From contig OZ059894.1 of the NCBI GenBank assembly GCA_964057225.1, forward strand, positions 4,650,001-4,714,000: 64,000 nucleotides of DNA, written 5' to 3'. Source of the DNA: Auanema rhodensis (taxonomy: Eukaryota; Nematoda; Chromadorea; Rhabditida; Rhabditidae). Below are positions 51,573-64,000 of the stretch, piece by piece. Every line of letters begins with the position of its first letter. Position 1 is the stretch's first letter. The notes below the pieces were generated by a model that was not told where the DNA came from, did no database searches, and saw nothing but the letters and a program-made list of their open reading frames with translations. A program made the translations under genes and the position numbers.

Positions 51573-54500
51573 CGTTGAATAACATTGTCTATCGTCTTTG
51601 CCTTGAGAAATGGAATCTAAAAACATCTACTTTTTGCTAAATTATTTTGAAATTTTTCGAAAAAATTTTTGTCAAAATGTTTTTGGAAGCAATGTTGAGT
51701 GTACATGGAAACTCAACATACACTAATGCATCATTTTTCAAACGATCATAACTAATTTTTGTATCAAGCGTTTTTCAATGTAGTATAGTGCATTCGATGC
51801 GGATTTTTAAGCTGCGTCGATCTGTGTTATCAGATTTGCGCTAGCTTAAAAATGCACCGAGATATCAACTGATATAAGTTCACACTTATATCCTCGATTT
51901 TCACCCTGAAGAATTAATTTTCTCGTTGAATAACATTGTCCATCGTCTTTGCCTTGAAAAAAGGAATCTAAAAACATCTACTTTTTGCTAAATTATTTTG
52001 AAATTTTCCGAAAAAATTGTTGTCAAAATGTTTTTGGAAGCAATGTTGAGTGTACATGGAAACTCAACATACACTAATGCATCATTTTTCAAACGATCAT
52101 AACTAATTTTTGTATTAAGCGTTTCTCAATGTAGTATAGTGCATTCGATCCGGATTTTTAAGCTGCGTCGATCTGTGTTATCAGATTTGCGCTAGCTTAA
52201 AAATGCACCGAGATATCAACTGATATAAGTTCACACTTATATCCTCGATTTTCACCCTGAAGAATTAATTTTTTCGTTGAATAACATTGTCTATCGTCTT
52301 TGCCTTGAGAAATGGAATCTAAAAACATCTACTTTTTGCTAAATTATTTTGAAATTTTTCGAAAAAATTTTTGTCAAAATGTTTTTGGAAGCAATGTTGA
52401 GTGTACATGGAAACTCAACATACACTAATGCATCATTTTTCAAACGATCATAACTAATTTTTGTATTAAGCGTTTTTCAATGTAGTATAGTGCATTCGAT
52501 GCGGATTTTTAAGCTGCGTCGATCTGTGTTATCAGATTTGCGCTAGCTTAAAAATGCACTGAGATATCAACTGATATAAATTCACACTTATATCCTCGAT
52601 TTTCACCCTGAAGAAATAATTTTTTCGTTGAATAACATTGTCCATCGTCTTTGCCTTGAAAAAAGGAATCTAAAAACATCTACTTTTTGCTAAATTATTT
52701 TGAAATTTTTCGAAAAAATTTTTGTCAAAATTTTTTGGAAGCAATGTTGAGTGTACATGGAAACTCAACATACACTAATGCATCATTTTTCAAACGATCA
52801 TAACTAATTTTTGTATTAAGCGTTTTTCAATGTAGTGTAGTGCATTCGATGCGGATTTTTAAGCTGCGTCGATCTGTGTTATCAGATTTGCTCTAGCTTA
52901 AAAATGCACCGAGATATCAACTGATATAAGTTCACACTTATATCCTCGATTTTCATCCTGAAGAATTAATTTTTTCGTTGAATAACATTGTCCATCGTCT
53001 TTGCCTTGAAAAATCAAATCTAAGAACATCTACTTTTCGCTAAATTATTTTGAAATTTTTCGAAAAAATTTTTGTCAAAATGTTTTTGGAAGCAATGTTG
53101 AGTGTACATGGAAACTCAACATACACTAATGCATCATTTTTCAAACGATCATAACTAATTTTTTTTATCAAGCGTTTTTCAATGTAGTATAGTGCATTCG
53201 ATGCGGATTTTTATGCTGCGTCGATCTGTGTTATCAGATTTGCGCTAGCTTAAAAATGCACCGAGATATCAACTGATATAAGTTCACACTTATATCCTCG
53301 ATTTTCACCCTGAAGAATTAATTTTCTCGTTGAATAACATTGTCCATCGTCTTTGCCTTGAAAAAAGGAATCTAAAAACATCTACTTTTTGCTAAATTAT
53401 TTTGAAATTTTTCGAAAAAAGTTTTGTCAAAATGTTTTTGGAAGCAATGTTGAGTGTACATGGAAACTCAACATACACTAATGCATCATTTTTCAAACGA
53501 TCATAACTAATTTTTGTATTAAGCTTTTCTCAATGTAGTATAGTGCATTCGATGCGGATTTTTAAGCTGCGTCGATCTGTGTTATCAGATTTGCGCTAGC
53601 TTAAAAATGCACCGAGATATCAACTGATATAAGTTCACACTTATATCCTCGATTTTCACCCTGAAGAATTAATTTTTTCGTTGAATAACATTGTCTATCG
53701 TCTTTGCCTTGAAAAATGGAATCTAAAAACATCTACTTTCTGCTAAATTATTTTGAAATTTTTCGAAAAAATTTTTGTCAAAATGTTTTTGGAAGCAATG
53801 TTGAGTGTACATGGAAACTCAACATACACTAATGCATCATTTTTCTAACGATCATAACTAATTTTTGTATTAAGCTTTTCTCAATGTAGTATAGTGCATT
53901 CGATGCGGATTTTTAAGCTGCTTCGATCTGTGTTATCAGATTTGCGCTAGCTTAAAAATGCACCGAGATATCAACTGATATAAGTTCACACTTATATCCT
54001 CGATTTTCACCCTGAAGAATTAATTTTCTCGTTGAATAACATTGTCCATCGTCTTTGCCTTGAAAAAAGGAATCTAAAAACATCTACTTTTTGCTAAATT
54101 ATTTTGAAATTTTCCGAAAAAAGTTTTGTCAAAATGTTTTGGAAGCAATGTTGAGTGTACATGGAAACTCAACATACACTAATGCATCATTTTTCAAACG
54201 ATCATAACTAATTTTTGTATTAAGCGTTTTTCAATGTAGTATAGTGCATTCGATGCGGATTTTTAAGCTGCGTCGATCTGTGTTATCAGATTTGCGCTAG
54301 CTTAAAAATGCACCGAGATATCAACTGATATAAGTTCACACTTATATCCTCGATTTTCATCCTGAAGAATTAATTTTTTCGTTGAATAACATTGTCCATC
54401 GTCTTTGCCTTGAAAAATCGAATCTAAAAACATCTACTTTTCGCTAAATTATTTTGAAATTTTTCGAAAAAATTTTTGTCAAAATGTTTTTGGAAGCAAT

Positions 54501-55081
54501 GTTGAGTGTACATGGAAACTCAACATACACTAATGCATCATTTTTCAAACGATCATAACTAATTTTTGTATCAAGCGTTTTTCAATGTAGTATAGTGCTT
54601 TCGATGCGGATTTTTAAGCTGCGTCGATCTGTGTTATCAGATTTGCGCTAGCTTAAAAATGCACCGAGATATCAACTGATATAAGTTCACACTTATATCC
54701 TCGATTTTCACCCTGAAGAATTAATTTTCTCGTTGAATAACATTGTCCATCGTTTTTGCCTTGAAAAAAGGAATCTAAAAACATCTACTTTTTGCTAAAT
54801 TATTTTGAAATTTTCCGAAAAAATTTTTGTCAAAATGTTTTTGGAAGCAATGTTGAGTGTACATGGAAACTCAACATACACTAATGCATCATTTTTCAAA
54901 CGATCATAACTAATTTTTGTATTAAGCGTTTTTCAATGTAGTATAGTGCATTCGATGCGGATTTTTAAGCTGCGTCGATCTGTGTTATCAGATTTGCGCT
55001 AGCTTAAAAATGCACCGAGATATCAACTGATATAAGTTCACACTTATATCCTCGATTTTCACCCTGAAGAATTAATTTTCT
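51573..55081 (+). repeat. Mixed block with q-r-k-s-t-r-w order, 10 monomers
   Basis: Monomers start at 51573 (e-like with ATCAAGCG), 51924 u, 52275 (e at left, p at right: CACTGAG, TATAAATTC), 52626 q, 52976 r (352 bp, the only such copy, with one extra T in the run before ATCAAG and TTTATGCTG), 53328 k, 53679 s (GCTGCTTCG), 54030 t (AAAAGTTTTG with TGTTTTGG), 54380 r (GTGCTTTCG) and 54731 w. It strings together pieces of the HORs on either side. Confidence 0.75.
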
Positions 55082-57889
55082 CGTTGAATAACATTGTCCA
55101 TCGTCTTTGCCTTGAAAAAAGGAATCTAAAAACATCTACTTTTTGCTAAATTATTTTGAAATTTTCCGAAAAAATTGTTGTCAAAATGTTTTTGGAAGCA
55201 ATGTTGAGTGTACATGGAAACTCAACATACACTAATGCATCATTTTTCAAACGATCATAACTAATTTTTGTATTAAGCGTTTCTCAATGTAGTATAGTGC
55301 ATTCGATCCGGATTTTTAAGCTGCGTCGATCTGTGTTATCAGATTTGCGCTAGCTTAAAAATGCACCGAGATATCAACTGATATAAGTTCACACTTATAT
55401 CCTCGATTTTCACCCTGAAGAATTAATTTTTTCGTTGAATAACATTGTCTATCGTCTTTGCCTTGAGAAATGGAATCTAAAAACATCTACTTTTTGCTAA
55501 ATTATTTTGAAATTTTTCGAAAAAATTTTTGTCAAAATGTTTTTGGAAGCAATGTTGAGTGTACATGGAAACTCAACATACACTAATGCATCATTTTTCA
55601 AACGATCATAACTAATTTTTGTATTAAGCGTTTCTCAATGTAGTATAGTGCATTCGATCCGGATTTTTAAGCTGCGTCGATCTGTGTTATCAGATTAGCG
55701 CTAGCTTAAAAATGCACCGAGATATCAAATGATATAAGTTCACACTTATATCCTCGATTTTCACCCTGAAGAATTAATTTTTTCGTTGAATAACAATGTC
55801 TATCGTCTTTGCCTTGAGAAATGGAATCTAAAAACATCTACTTTTTGCTAAATTATTTTGAAATTTTTCGAAAAAATTTTTGTCAAAATGTTTTTGGAAG
55901 CAATGTTGAGTGTACATGGAAACTCAACATACACTAATGCATCATTTTTCAAACGATCATAACTAATTTTTGTATCAAGCGTTTTTCAATCTAGTATAGT
56001 GCATTCGATCCGGATTTTTAAGCTGCGTCGATCTGTGTTATCAGATTAGCGCTAGCTTAAAAATGCACCGAGATATCAACTGATATAAGTTCACACTTAT
56101 ATCCTCGATTTTCACCCTGAAGAATTAATTTTTTCGTTGAATAACAATGTCTATCGTCTTTGCCTTGAGAAATGGAATCTAAAAACATCTACTTTTTGCT
56201 AAATTATTTTGAAATTTTTCGAAAAAATTTTTGTCAAAATGTTTTTGGAAGCAATGTTGAGTGTACATGGAAACTCAACATACACTAATGCATCATTTTT
56301 CAAACGATCATAACTAATTTTTGTATCAAGCGTTTTTCAATGTAGTATAGTGCATTCGATGCGGATTTTTAAGCTGCGTCGATCTGTGTTATCAGATTTG
56401 CGCTAGCTTAAAAATGCACCGAGATATCAACTGATATAAGTTCACACTTATATCCTCGATTTTCACCCTGAAGAATTAATTTTCTCGTTGAATAACATTG
56501 TCCACCGTCTTTGCCTTGAAAAAAGGAATCTAAAAACATCTACTTTTTGCTAAATTATTTTGAAATTTTCCGAAAAAATTGTTGTCAAAATGTTTTTGGA
56601 AGCAATGTTGAGTGTACATGGAAACTCAACATACACTAATGCATCATTTTTCAAACGATCATAACTAATTTTTGTATTAAGCGTTTCTCAATGTAGTATA
56701 GTGCATTCGATCCGGATTTTTAAGCTGCGTCGATCTGTGTTATCAGATTTGCGCTAGCTTAAAAATGCACCGAGATATCAACTGATATAAGTTCACACTT
56801 ATATCCTCGATTTTCACCCTGAAGAATTAATTTTTTCGTTGAATAACATTGTCTATCGTCTTTGCCTTGAGAAATGGAATCTAAAAACATCTACTTTTTG
56901 CTAAATTATTTTGAAATTTTTCGAAAAAATTTTTGTCAAAATGTTTTTGGAAGCAATGTTGAGTGTACATGGAAACTCAACATACACTAATGCATCATTT
57001 TTCAAACGATCATAACTAATTTTTGTATTAAGCGTTTCTCAATGTAGTATAGTGCATTCGATCCGGATTTTTAAGCTGCGTCGATCTGTGTTATCAGATT
57101 AGCGCTAGCTTAAAAATGCACCGAGATATCAACTGATATAAGTTCACACTTATATCCTCGATTTTCACCCTGAAGAATTAATTTTTTCGTTGAATAACAA
57201 TGTCTATCGTCTTTGCCTTGAGAAATGGAATCTAAAAACATCTACTTTTTGCTAAATTATTTTGAAATTTTTCGAAAAAATTTTTGTCAAAATGTTTTTG
57301 GAAGCAATGTTGAGTGTACATGGAAACTCAACATACACTAATGCATCATTTTTCAAACGATCATAACTAATTTTTGTATCAAGCGTTTTTCAATCTAGTA
57401 TAGTGCATTCGATCCGGATTTTTAAGCTGCGTCGATCTGTGTTATCAGATTAGCGCTAGCTTAAAAATGCACCGAGATATCAACTGATATAAGTTCACAC
57501 TTATATCCTCGATTTTCACCCTGAAGAATTAATTTTTTCGTTGAATAACAATGTCTATCGTCTTTGCCTTGAGAAATGGAATCTAAAAACATCTACTTTT
57601 TGCTAAATTATTTTGAAATTTTTCGAAAAAATTTTTGTCAAAATGTTTTTGGAAGCAATGTTGAGTGTACATGGAAACTCAACATACACTAATGCATCAT
57701 TTTTCAAACGATCATAACTAATTTTTGTATCAAGCGTTTTTCAATGTAGTATAGTGCATTCGATGCGGATTTTTAAGCTGCGTCGATCTGTGTTATCAGA
57801 TTTGCGCTAGCTTAAAAATGCACCGAGATATCAACTGATACAAGTTCACACTTATATCCTCGATTTTCACCCTGAAGAATTAATTTTTT
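55082..57889 (+). repeat. Four-monomer HOR u-x-y-aa x2, 1404-bp period
   Basis: Copy 1 starts at 55082 u, 55433 x, 55784 y, 56135 aa. Copy 2 starts at 56486 u (unique GTCCACCG), 56837 x, 57188 y, 57539 aa (GATACAAG). All eight are 351 bp, giving an exact 1404-bp period. Both y copies have CAATCTAG, as in the 37-41 kb block. Confidence 0.88.
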
Positions 57890-59293
57890 CGTTGAATAAC
57901 ATTGTCCATCGTCTTTGCCTTGAAAAAAGGATTCTACAAACATCTACTTTTTGCTAAATTATTTTGAAATTTTTCGAAAAAATTTTTGTCAAAATGTTTT
58001 TGGAAGCAATGTTGAGTGTACATGGAAACTCAACATACACTAATGCATCATTTTTCAAACGATCATAACTAATTTTTGTATTAAGCGTTTCTCAATGTAG
58101 TATAGTGCATTCGATCCGGATTTTTAAGCTGCGTCGATCTGTGTTATCAGATTAGCGCTAGCTTAAAAATGCACCGAGATATCAACTGATATAAGTTCAC
58201 ACTTATATCCTCGATTTTCACCCTGAAGAATTAATTTTTTCGTTGAATAACAATGTCTATCGTCTTTGCCTTGAGAAATGGAATCTAAAAACATCTACTT
58301 TTTGCTAAATTATTTTGAAATTTTTCGAAAAAATTTTTGTCAAAATGTTTTTGGAAGCAATGTTGAGTGTACATGGAAACTCAACATACACTAATGCATC
58401 ATTTTTCAAACGATCATAACTAATTTTTGTATCAAGCGTTTTTCAATGTAGTATAGTGCATTCGATGCGGATTTTTGAGCTGCGTCGATCTGTGTTATCA
58501 GATTTGCGCTAGCTTAAAAATGCACCGAGATATCAACTGATACAAGTTCACACTTATATCCTCGATTTTCACCCTGAAGAAATAATTTTTTCGTTGAATA
58601 ACATTGTCCATCGTCTTTGCCTTGAAAAAAGGATTCTACAAACATCTACTTTTTGCTAAATTATTTTGAAATTTTTCGAAAAAATTTTTGTCAAAATGTT
58701 TTTGGAAGCAATGTTGAGTGTACATGGAAACTCAACATACACTAATGCATCATTTTTCAAACGATCATAACTAATTTTTGTATTAAGCGTTTTTCAATGT
58801 AGTATAGTGCATTCGATGCGGATTTTTAAGCTGCGTCGATCTGTGTTATCAGATTTGCGCTAGCTTAAAAATGCACCGAGATATCAACTGATATAAGTTC
58901 ACACTTATATCCTCGATTTTCATCCTGAAGAATTAATTTTTTCGTTGAATAACATTGTCCATCGTCTTTGCCTTGAAAAATCGAATCTAAAAACATCTAC
59001 TTTTTGCTAAATTATTTTGAAATTTTTCGAAAAAATTTTTGTCAAAATGTTTTTGGAAGCAATGTTGAGTGTACATGGAAACTCAACATACACTAATGCA
59101 TCATTTTTCAAACGATCATAACTAATTTTTGTATTAAGCGTTTCTCAATGTAGTATAGTGCATTCGATCCGGATTTTTAAGCTGCGTCGATCTGTGTTAT
59201 CAGATTTGCGCTAGCTTAAAAATGCACCGAGATATCAACTGATATAAGTTCACACTTATATCCTCGATTTTCACCCTGAAGAATTAATTTTTT
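57890..59293 (+). repeat. Mixed bb/aa/m-u block
   Basis: Monomers start at 57890 (bb at left with GGATTCTAC, x at right with GATCCGG and TTAGCGC), 58241 aa (TTTTTGAGCTG, GATACAAG), 58592 bb (CATCCTG) and 58943 (TCGAATC at left, u-like GTTTCTC and GATCCGG at right). It separates the u-x-y-aa and x-y-aa-bb HORs and contains two hybrid monomers. Confidence 0.75.
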
Positions 59294-62200
59294 CGTTGAA
59301 TAACATTGTCTATCGTCTTTGCCTTGAGAAATGGAATCTAAAAACATCTACTTTTTGCTAAATTATTTTGAAATTTTTCGAAAAAATTTTTGTCAAAATG
59401 TTTTTGGAAGCAATGTTGAGTGTACATGGAAACTCAACATACACTAATGCATCATTTTTCAAACGATCATAACTAATTTTTGTATTAAGCGTTTCTCAAT
59501 GTAGTATAGTGCATTCGATCCGGATTTTTAAGCTGCGTCGATCTGTGTTATCAGATTAGCGCTAGCTTAAAAATGCACCGAGATATCAACTGATATAAGT
59601 TCACACTTATATCCTCGATTTTCACCCTGAAGAATTAATTTTTTCGTTGAATAACAATGTCTATCGTCTTTGCCTTGAGAAATGGAATCTAAAAACATCT
59701 ACTTTTTGCTAAATTATTTTGAAATTTTTCGAAAAAATTTTTGTCAAAATGTTTTTGGAAGCAATGTTGAGTGTACATGGAAACTCAACATACACTAATG
59801 CATCATTTTTCAAACGATCATAACTAATTTTTGTATCAAGCGTTTTTCAATGTAGTATAGTGCATTCGATCCGGATTTTTAAGCTGCGTCGATCTGTGTT
59901 ATCAGATTAGCGCTAGCTTAAAAATGCACCGAGATATCAACTGATATAAGTTCACACTTATATCCTCGATTTTCACCCTGAAGAATTAATTTTTTCGTTA
60001 AATAACAATGTCTATCGTCTTTGCCTTGAGAAATGGAATCTAAAAACATCTACTTTTTGCTAAATTATTTTGAAATTTTTCGAAAAAATTTTTGTCAAAA
60101 TGTTTTTGGAAGCAATGTTGAGTGTACATGGAAACTCAACATACACTAATGCATCATTTTTCAAACGATCATAACTAATTTTTGTATCAAGCGTTTTTCA
60201 ATGTTGTATAGTGCATTCGATGCGGATTTTTAAGCTGCGTCGATCTGTGTTATCAGATTAGCGCTAGCTTAAAAATGCACCGAGATATCAACTGATATAA
60301 GTTCACACTTATATCCTCGATTTTCACCCTGAAGAATTAATTTTTTCGTTGAATAACAATGTCTATCGTCTTTGCCTTGAGAAATGGAATCTAAAAAAAT
60401 CTACTTTTTGCTAAATTATTTTGAAATTTTTCGAAAAAATTTTTGTCAAAATGTTTTTGGAAGCAATGTTGAGTGTACATGGAAACTCAACATACACTAA
60501 TGCATCATTTTTCAAACGATCATAACTAATTTTTGTATCAAGCGTTTTTCAATGTAGTATAGTGCATTCGATGCGGATTTTTAAGCTGCGTCGATCTGTG
60601 TTATCAGATTTGCGCTAGCTTAAAAATGCACCGAGATATCAACTGATACAAGTTCACACTTATATCCTCGATTTTCACCCTGAAGAAATAATTTTTTCGT
60701 TGAATAACATTGTCCATCGTCTTTGCCTTGAAAAAAGGATTCTACAAACATCTACTTTTTGCTAAATTATTTTGAAATTTTTCGAAAAAATTTTTGTCAA
60801 AATGTTTTTGGAAGCAATGTTGAGTGTACATGGAAACTCAACATACACTAATGCATCATTTTTCAAACGATCATAACTAATTTTTGTATTAAGCGTTTTT
60901 CAATGTAGTATAGTGCATTCGATGCGGATTTTTAAGCTGCGTCGATCTGTGTTATCAGATTTGCGCTAGCTTAAAAATGCACCGAGATATCAACTGATAT
61001 AAGTTCACACTTATATCCTCGATTTTCACCCTGAAGAATTAATTTTTTCGTTGAATAACATTGTCTATCGTCTTTGCCTTGAGAAATGGAATCTAAAAAC
61101 ATCTACTTTTTGCTAAATTATTTTGAAATTTTTCGAAAAAATTTTTGTCAAAATGTTTTTGGAAGCAATGTTGAGTGTACATGGAAACTCAACATACACT
61201 AATGCATCATTTTTCAAACGATCATAACTAATTTTTGTATTAAGCGTTTCTCAATGTAGTATAGTGCATTCGATCCGGATTTTTAAGCTGCGTCGATCTG
61301 TGTTATCAGATTAGCGCTAGCTTAAAAATGCACCGAGATATCAACTGATATAAGTTCACACTTATATCCTCGATTTTCACCCTGAAGAATTAATTTTTTC
61401 GTTGAATAACAATGTCTATCGTCTTTGCCTTGAGAAATGGAATCTAAAAACATCTACTTTTTGCTAAATTATTTTGAAATTTTTCGAAAAAATTTTTGTC
61501 AAAATGTTTTTGGAAGCAATGTTGAGTGTACATGGAAACTCAACATACACTAATGCATCATTTTTCAAACGATCATAACTAATTTTTGTATCAAGCGTTT
61601 TTCAATGTAGTATAGTGCATTCGATCCGGATTTTTAAGCTGCGTCGATCTGTGTTATCAGATTAGCGCTAGCTTAAAAATGCACCGAGATATCAACTGAT
61701 ATAAGTTCACACTTATATCCTCGATTTTCACCCTGAAGAATTAATTTTTTCGTTGAATAACAATGTCTATCGTCTTTGCCTTGAGAAATGGAATCTAAAA
61801 ACATCTACTTTTTGCTAAATTATTTTGAAATTTTTCGAAAAAATTTTTGTCAAAATGTTTTTGGAAGCAATGTTGAGTGTACATGGAAACTCAACATACA
61901 CTAATGCATCATTTTTCAAACGATCATAACTAATTTTTGTATCAAGCGTTTTTCAATGTAGTATAGTGCATTCGATGCGGATTTTTAAGCTGCGTCGATC
62001 TGTGTTATCAGATTTGCGCTAGCTTAAAAATGCACCGAGATATCAACTGATACAAGTTCACACTTATATCCTCGATTTTCACCCTGAAGAAATAATTTTT
62101 TCGTTGAATAACATTGTCCATCGTCTTTGCCTTGAAAAAAGGATTCTACAAACATCTACTTTTTGCTAAATTATTTTGAAATTTTTCGAAAAAATTTTTG

Positions 62201-64000
62201 TCAAAATGTTTTTGGAAGCAATGTTGAGTGTACATGGAAACTCAACATACACTAATGCATCATTTTTCAAACGATCATAACTAATTTTTGTATTAAGCGT
62301 TTTTCAATGTAGTATAGTGCATTCGATGCGGATTTTTAAGCTGCGTCGATCTGTGTTATCAGATTTGCGCTAGCTTAAAAATGCACCGAGATATCAACTG
62401 ATATAAGTTCACACTTATATCCTCGATTTTCACCCTGAAGAATTAATTTTTTCGTTGAATAACATTGTCTATCGTCTTTGCCTTGAGAAATGGAATCTAA
62501 AAACATCTACTTTTTGCTAAATTATTTTGAAATTTTTCGAAAAAATTTTTGTCAAAATGTTTTTGGAAGCAATGTTGAGTGTACATGGAAACTCAACATA
62601 CACTAATGCATCATTTTTCAAACGATCATAACTAATTTTTGTATTAAGCGTTTCTCAATGTAGTATAGTGCATTCGATCCGGATTTTTAAGCTGCGTCGA
62701 TCTGTGTTATCAGATTAGCGCTAGCTTAAAAATGCACCGAGATATCAACTGATATAAGTTCACACTTATATCCTCGATTTTCACCCTGAAGAATTAATTT
62801 TTTCGTTGAATAACAATGTCTATCGTCTTTGCCTTGAGAAATGGAATCTAAAAACATCTACTTTTTGCTAAATTATTTTGAAATTTTTCGAAAAAATTTT
62901 TGTCAAAATGTTTTTGGAAGCAATGTTGAGTGTACATGGAAACTCAACATACACTAATGCATCATTTTTCAAACGATCATAACTAATTTTTGTATCAAGC
63001 GTTTTTCAATGTAGTATAGTGCATTCGATCCGGATTTTTAAGCTGCGTCGATCTGTGTTATCAGATTAGCGCTAGCTTAAAAATGCACCGAGATATCAAC
63101 TGATATAAGTTCACACTTATATCCTCGATTTTCACCCTGAAGAATTAATTTTTTCGTTGAATAACAATGTCTATCGTCTTTGCCTTGAGAAATGGAATCT
63201 AAAAACATCTACTTTTTGCTAAATTATTTTGAAATTTTTCGAAAAAATTTTTGTCAAAATGTTTTTGGAAGCAATGTTGAGTGTACATGGAAACTCAACA
63301 TACACTAATGCATCATTTTTCAAACGATCATAACTAATTTTTGTATCAAGCGTTTTTCAATGTAGTATAGTGCATTCGATCCGGATTTTTAAGCTGCGTC
63401 GATCTGTGTTATCAGATTAGCGCTAGCTTAAAAATGCACCGAGATATCAACTGATATAAGTTCACACTTATATCCTCGATTTTCACCCTGAAGAATTAAT
63501 TTTTTCGTTGAATAACAATGTCTATCGTCTTTGCCTTGAGAAATGGAATCTAAAAACATCTACTTTTTGCTAAATTATTTTGAAATTTTTCGAAAAAATT
63601 TTTGTCAAAATGTTTTTGGAAGCAATGTTGAGTGTACATGGAAACTCAACATACACTAATGCATCATTTTTCAAACGATCATAACTAATTTTTGTATCAA
63701 GCGTTTTTCAATGTAGTATAGTGCATTCGATCCGGATTTTTAAGCTGCGTCGATCTGTGTTATCAGATTAGCGCTAGCTTAAAAATGCACCGAGATATCA
63801 ACTGATATAAGTTCACACTTATATCCTCGATTTTCACCCTGAAGAATTAATTTTTTCGTTGAATAACAATGTCTATCGTCTTTGCCTTGAGAAATGGAAT
63901 TTAAAAACATCTACTTTTTGCTAAATTATTTTGAAATTTTTCGAAAAAATTTTTGTCAAAATGTTTTTGGAAGCAATGTTGAGTGTACATGGAAACTCAA
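59294..64000 (+). repeat. x-y-aa-bb HOR (1403-1755 bp) and terminal y run
   Basis: Copy 1 starts at 59294 x, 59645 y, 59996 (y-like, CGTTAAATAAC, GATGCGG), 60347 aa and 60698 bb. Copy 2: 61049 x, 61400 y, 61751 aa, 62102 bb. Copy 3: 62453 x, then y at 62804, 63155 and 63506, and a partial monomer at 63857-64000. The y copies here have CAATGTAG, not the CAATCTAG of 37-41 and 55-58 kb. The array runs off the window edge, so its right boundary is not seen. Confidence 0.85.

Larger units (their letters stand above)
1..64000 (+). repeat. Satellite DNA array, 351-bp monomer, 182 complete head-to-tail copies
   Basis: The motif CGTTGAATAAC recurs every 350-351 bp from position 3 to 63857, with no interruption, inversion or insertion. 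Monomers differ mainly at diagnostic sites. Subfamily letters used below: a (AAATAAT lead, one-T/G deletion at p105-110, ATTAAGCG, CATCCTG); b (TCGAATC, TTTTCGC, ATCAAGCT, TTTGATGCGG); c (CTCGTTG, TTCCG, ATTGAGCG); d (AAATAAT, deletion, ATTAATCG, mostly GCTCTAG); e (GTCTATC, GAGAAATGG); k (AAAAGTTTTG, usually AAGCTTTTCTC); m (TCGAATC with TTCCG); n (AAAAATGG, ACTATTGC, CTAACG); p (TTCCG, CACTGAG, TATAAATTC); q (AAATAAT, deletion, GTAGTGTAG, GCTCTAG); r (TCGAATC or TCAAATC, TTTTCGC, ATCAAGCG); s (AAAAATGG, CTTTCTGC, usually CTAACG); t (TTCCG, TGTTTTGG deletion, CATCCTG); u (AATTGTTGTC, GATCCGG); v (AAATAAT, GTTTTTGCC, GTTTCTC); w (CTCGTTG, GTTTTTGCC, TTCCG); x (GTCTATC, GAGAAATGG, GATCCGG, TTAGCGC); y (ACAATGTC, ATCAAGCG, GATCCGG, TTAGCGC); z (TTTATTCTAG); aa (ACAATGTC, ATCAAGCG, GATGCGG); bb (GGATTCTAC). 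The array is probably heterochromatic or centromeric (inference); no named family was recognised. Confidence 0.98.

Noticed and set aside
1-64000. Protein-coding ORFs, since the 351-bp period is a multiple of three and could keep a frame open
   Set aside because: Each consensus monomer has stops in all three forward frames (from p4, p8 and p66) and all three reverse frames (read from p65, p70 and p141). No long open frame can persist.
1-64000. CRISPR array
   Set aside because: The whole 351-bp period is repeated. There are no unique spacers between short repeats and no cas genes.
1-64000. rDNA spacer repeats, tRNA-derived repeats or a transposon tail array
   Set aside because: No rRNA or tRNA sequence, internal pol III box, terminal repeat or target-site duplication was seen in any monomer.
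1-64000. Identification as a named insect satellite such as Drosophila 1.688 (359 bp) or Tribolium TCAST (360 bp)
   Set aside because: Length and AT-richness are similar, but I see no convincing sequence match from memory. A search of Repbase or Dfam would decide.
1-64000. An undescribed gene-based system such as a defence or biosynthetic locus
   Set aside because: There is no non-repeat sequence in which one could sit; every base belongs to the satellite.

Overview
The window is one uninterrupted block of tandemly repeated, head-to-tail satellite DNA. I found no unique sequence in it: no genes, RNA genes, transposons or junctions. By hand I counted 182 complete monomers, starting at positions 3 to 63506, plus a partial one at 63857-64000. 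All are on the same strand. The mean monomer is about 350.9 bp: most are 351 bp, 29 are 350 bp and one is 352 bp. One representative monomer is about 31% G+C by hand count. Monomer position p1 is defined here as the C of CGTTGAATAAC.

The organism is a eukaryote, and this is centromeric, pericentromeric or other heterochromatic DNA. An insect or other arthropod with little CpG methylation is my best guess, from the AT-rich 351-bp monomer and undepleted CpG, but nothing identifies the species. I do not recognise the satellite as a named family.

Within the monomer, most differences fall at a limited set of diagnostic sites (about p14-19, p34-43, p62, p85, p94-109, p154, p168, p187-202, p227, p265-268, p286, p297-306, p335 and p339-351). 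A core at about p110-p153 is nearly invariant. Each monomer carries several dyad symmetries: a 51-bp imperfect dyad (p231-281), a perfect 8-bp-arm inverted repeat (p299-320), a 7-bp-arm inverted repeat in the core (p121-146) and an A/T palindrome (p81-92).

The diagnostic sites define about 20 monomer subfamilies, lettered in the array entry. They are arranged in higher-order repeats (HORs) that change along the window. 1-18.2 kb: an a/b/c/d/m/n zone with a 9-monomer HOR. 18.2-29.5 kb: a k-n-p-q-r 5-monomer HOR and a run of s monomers. 29.5-36.8 kb: u-p-v and p-v-r-k blocks. 36.8-42.4 kb: a duplicated 6-monomer block. 42.5-46.7 kb: the k/n/s types return. 46.7-51.6 kb: a t-r-w-r 4-monomer HOR. 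51.6-55.1 kb: a mixed stretch. 55.1-64 kb: u-x-y-aa and x-y-aa-bb HORs. Hybrid monomers mark likely unequal crossover or gene conversion events.

The period of 351 is a multiple of three, but all six frames contain stop codons in every consensus monomer, so there is no coding potential. What can be read here is structural and evolutionary: an actively homogenising satellite array.
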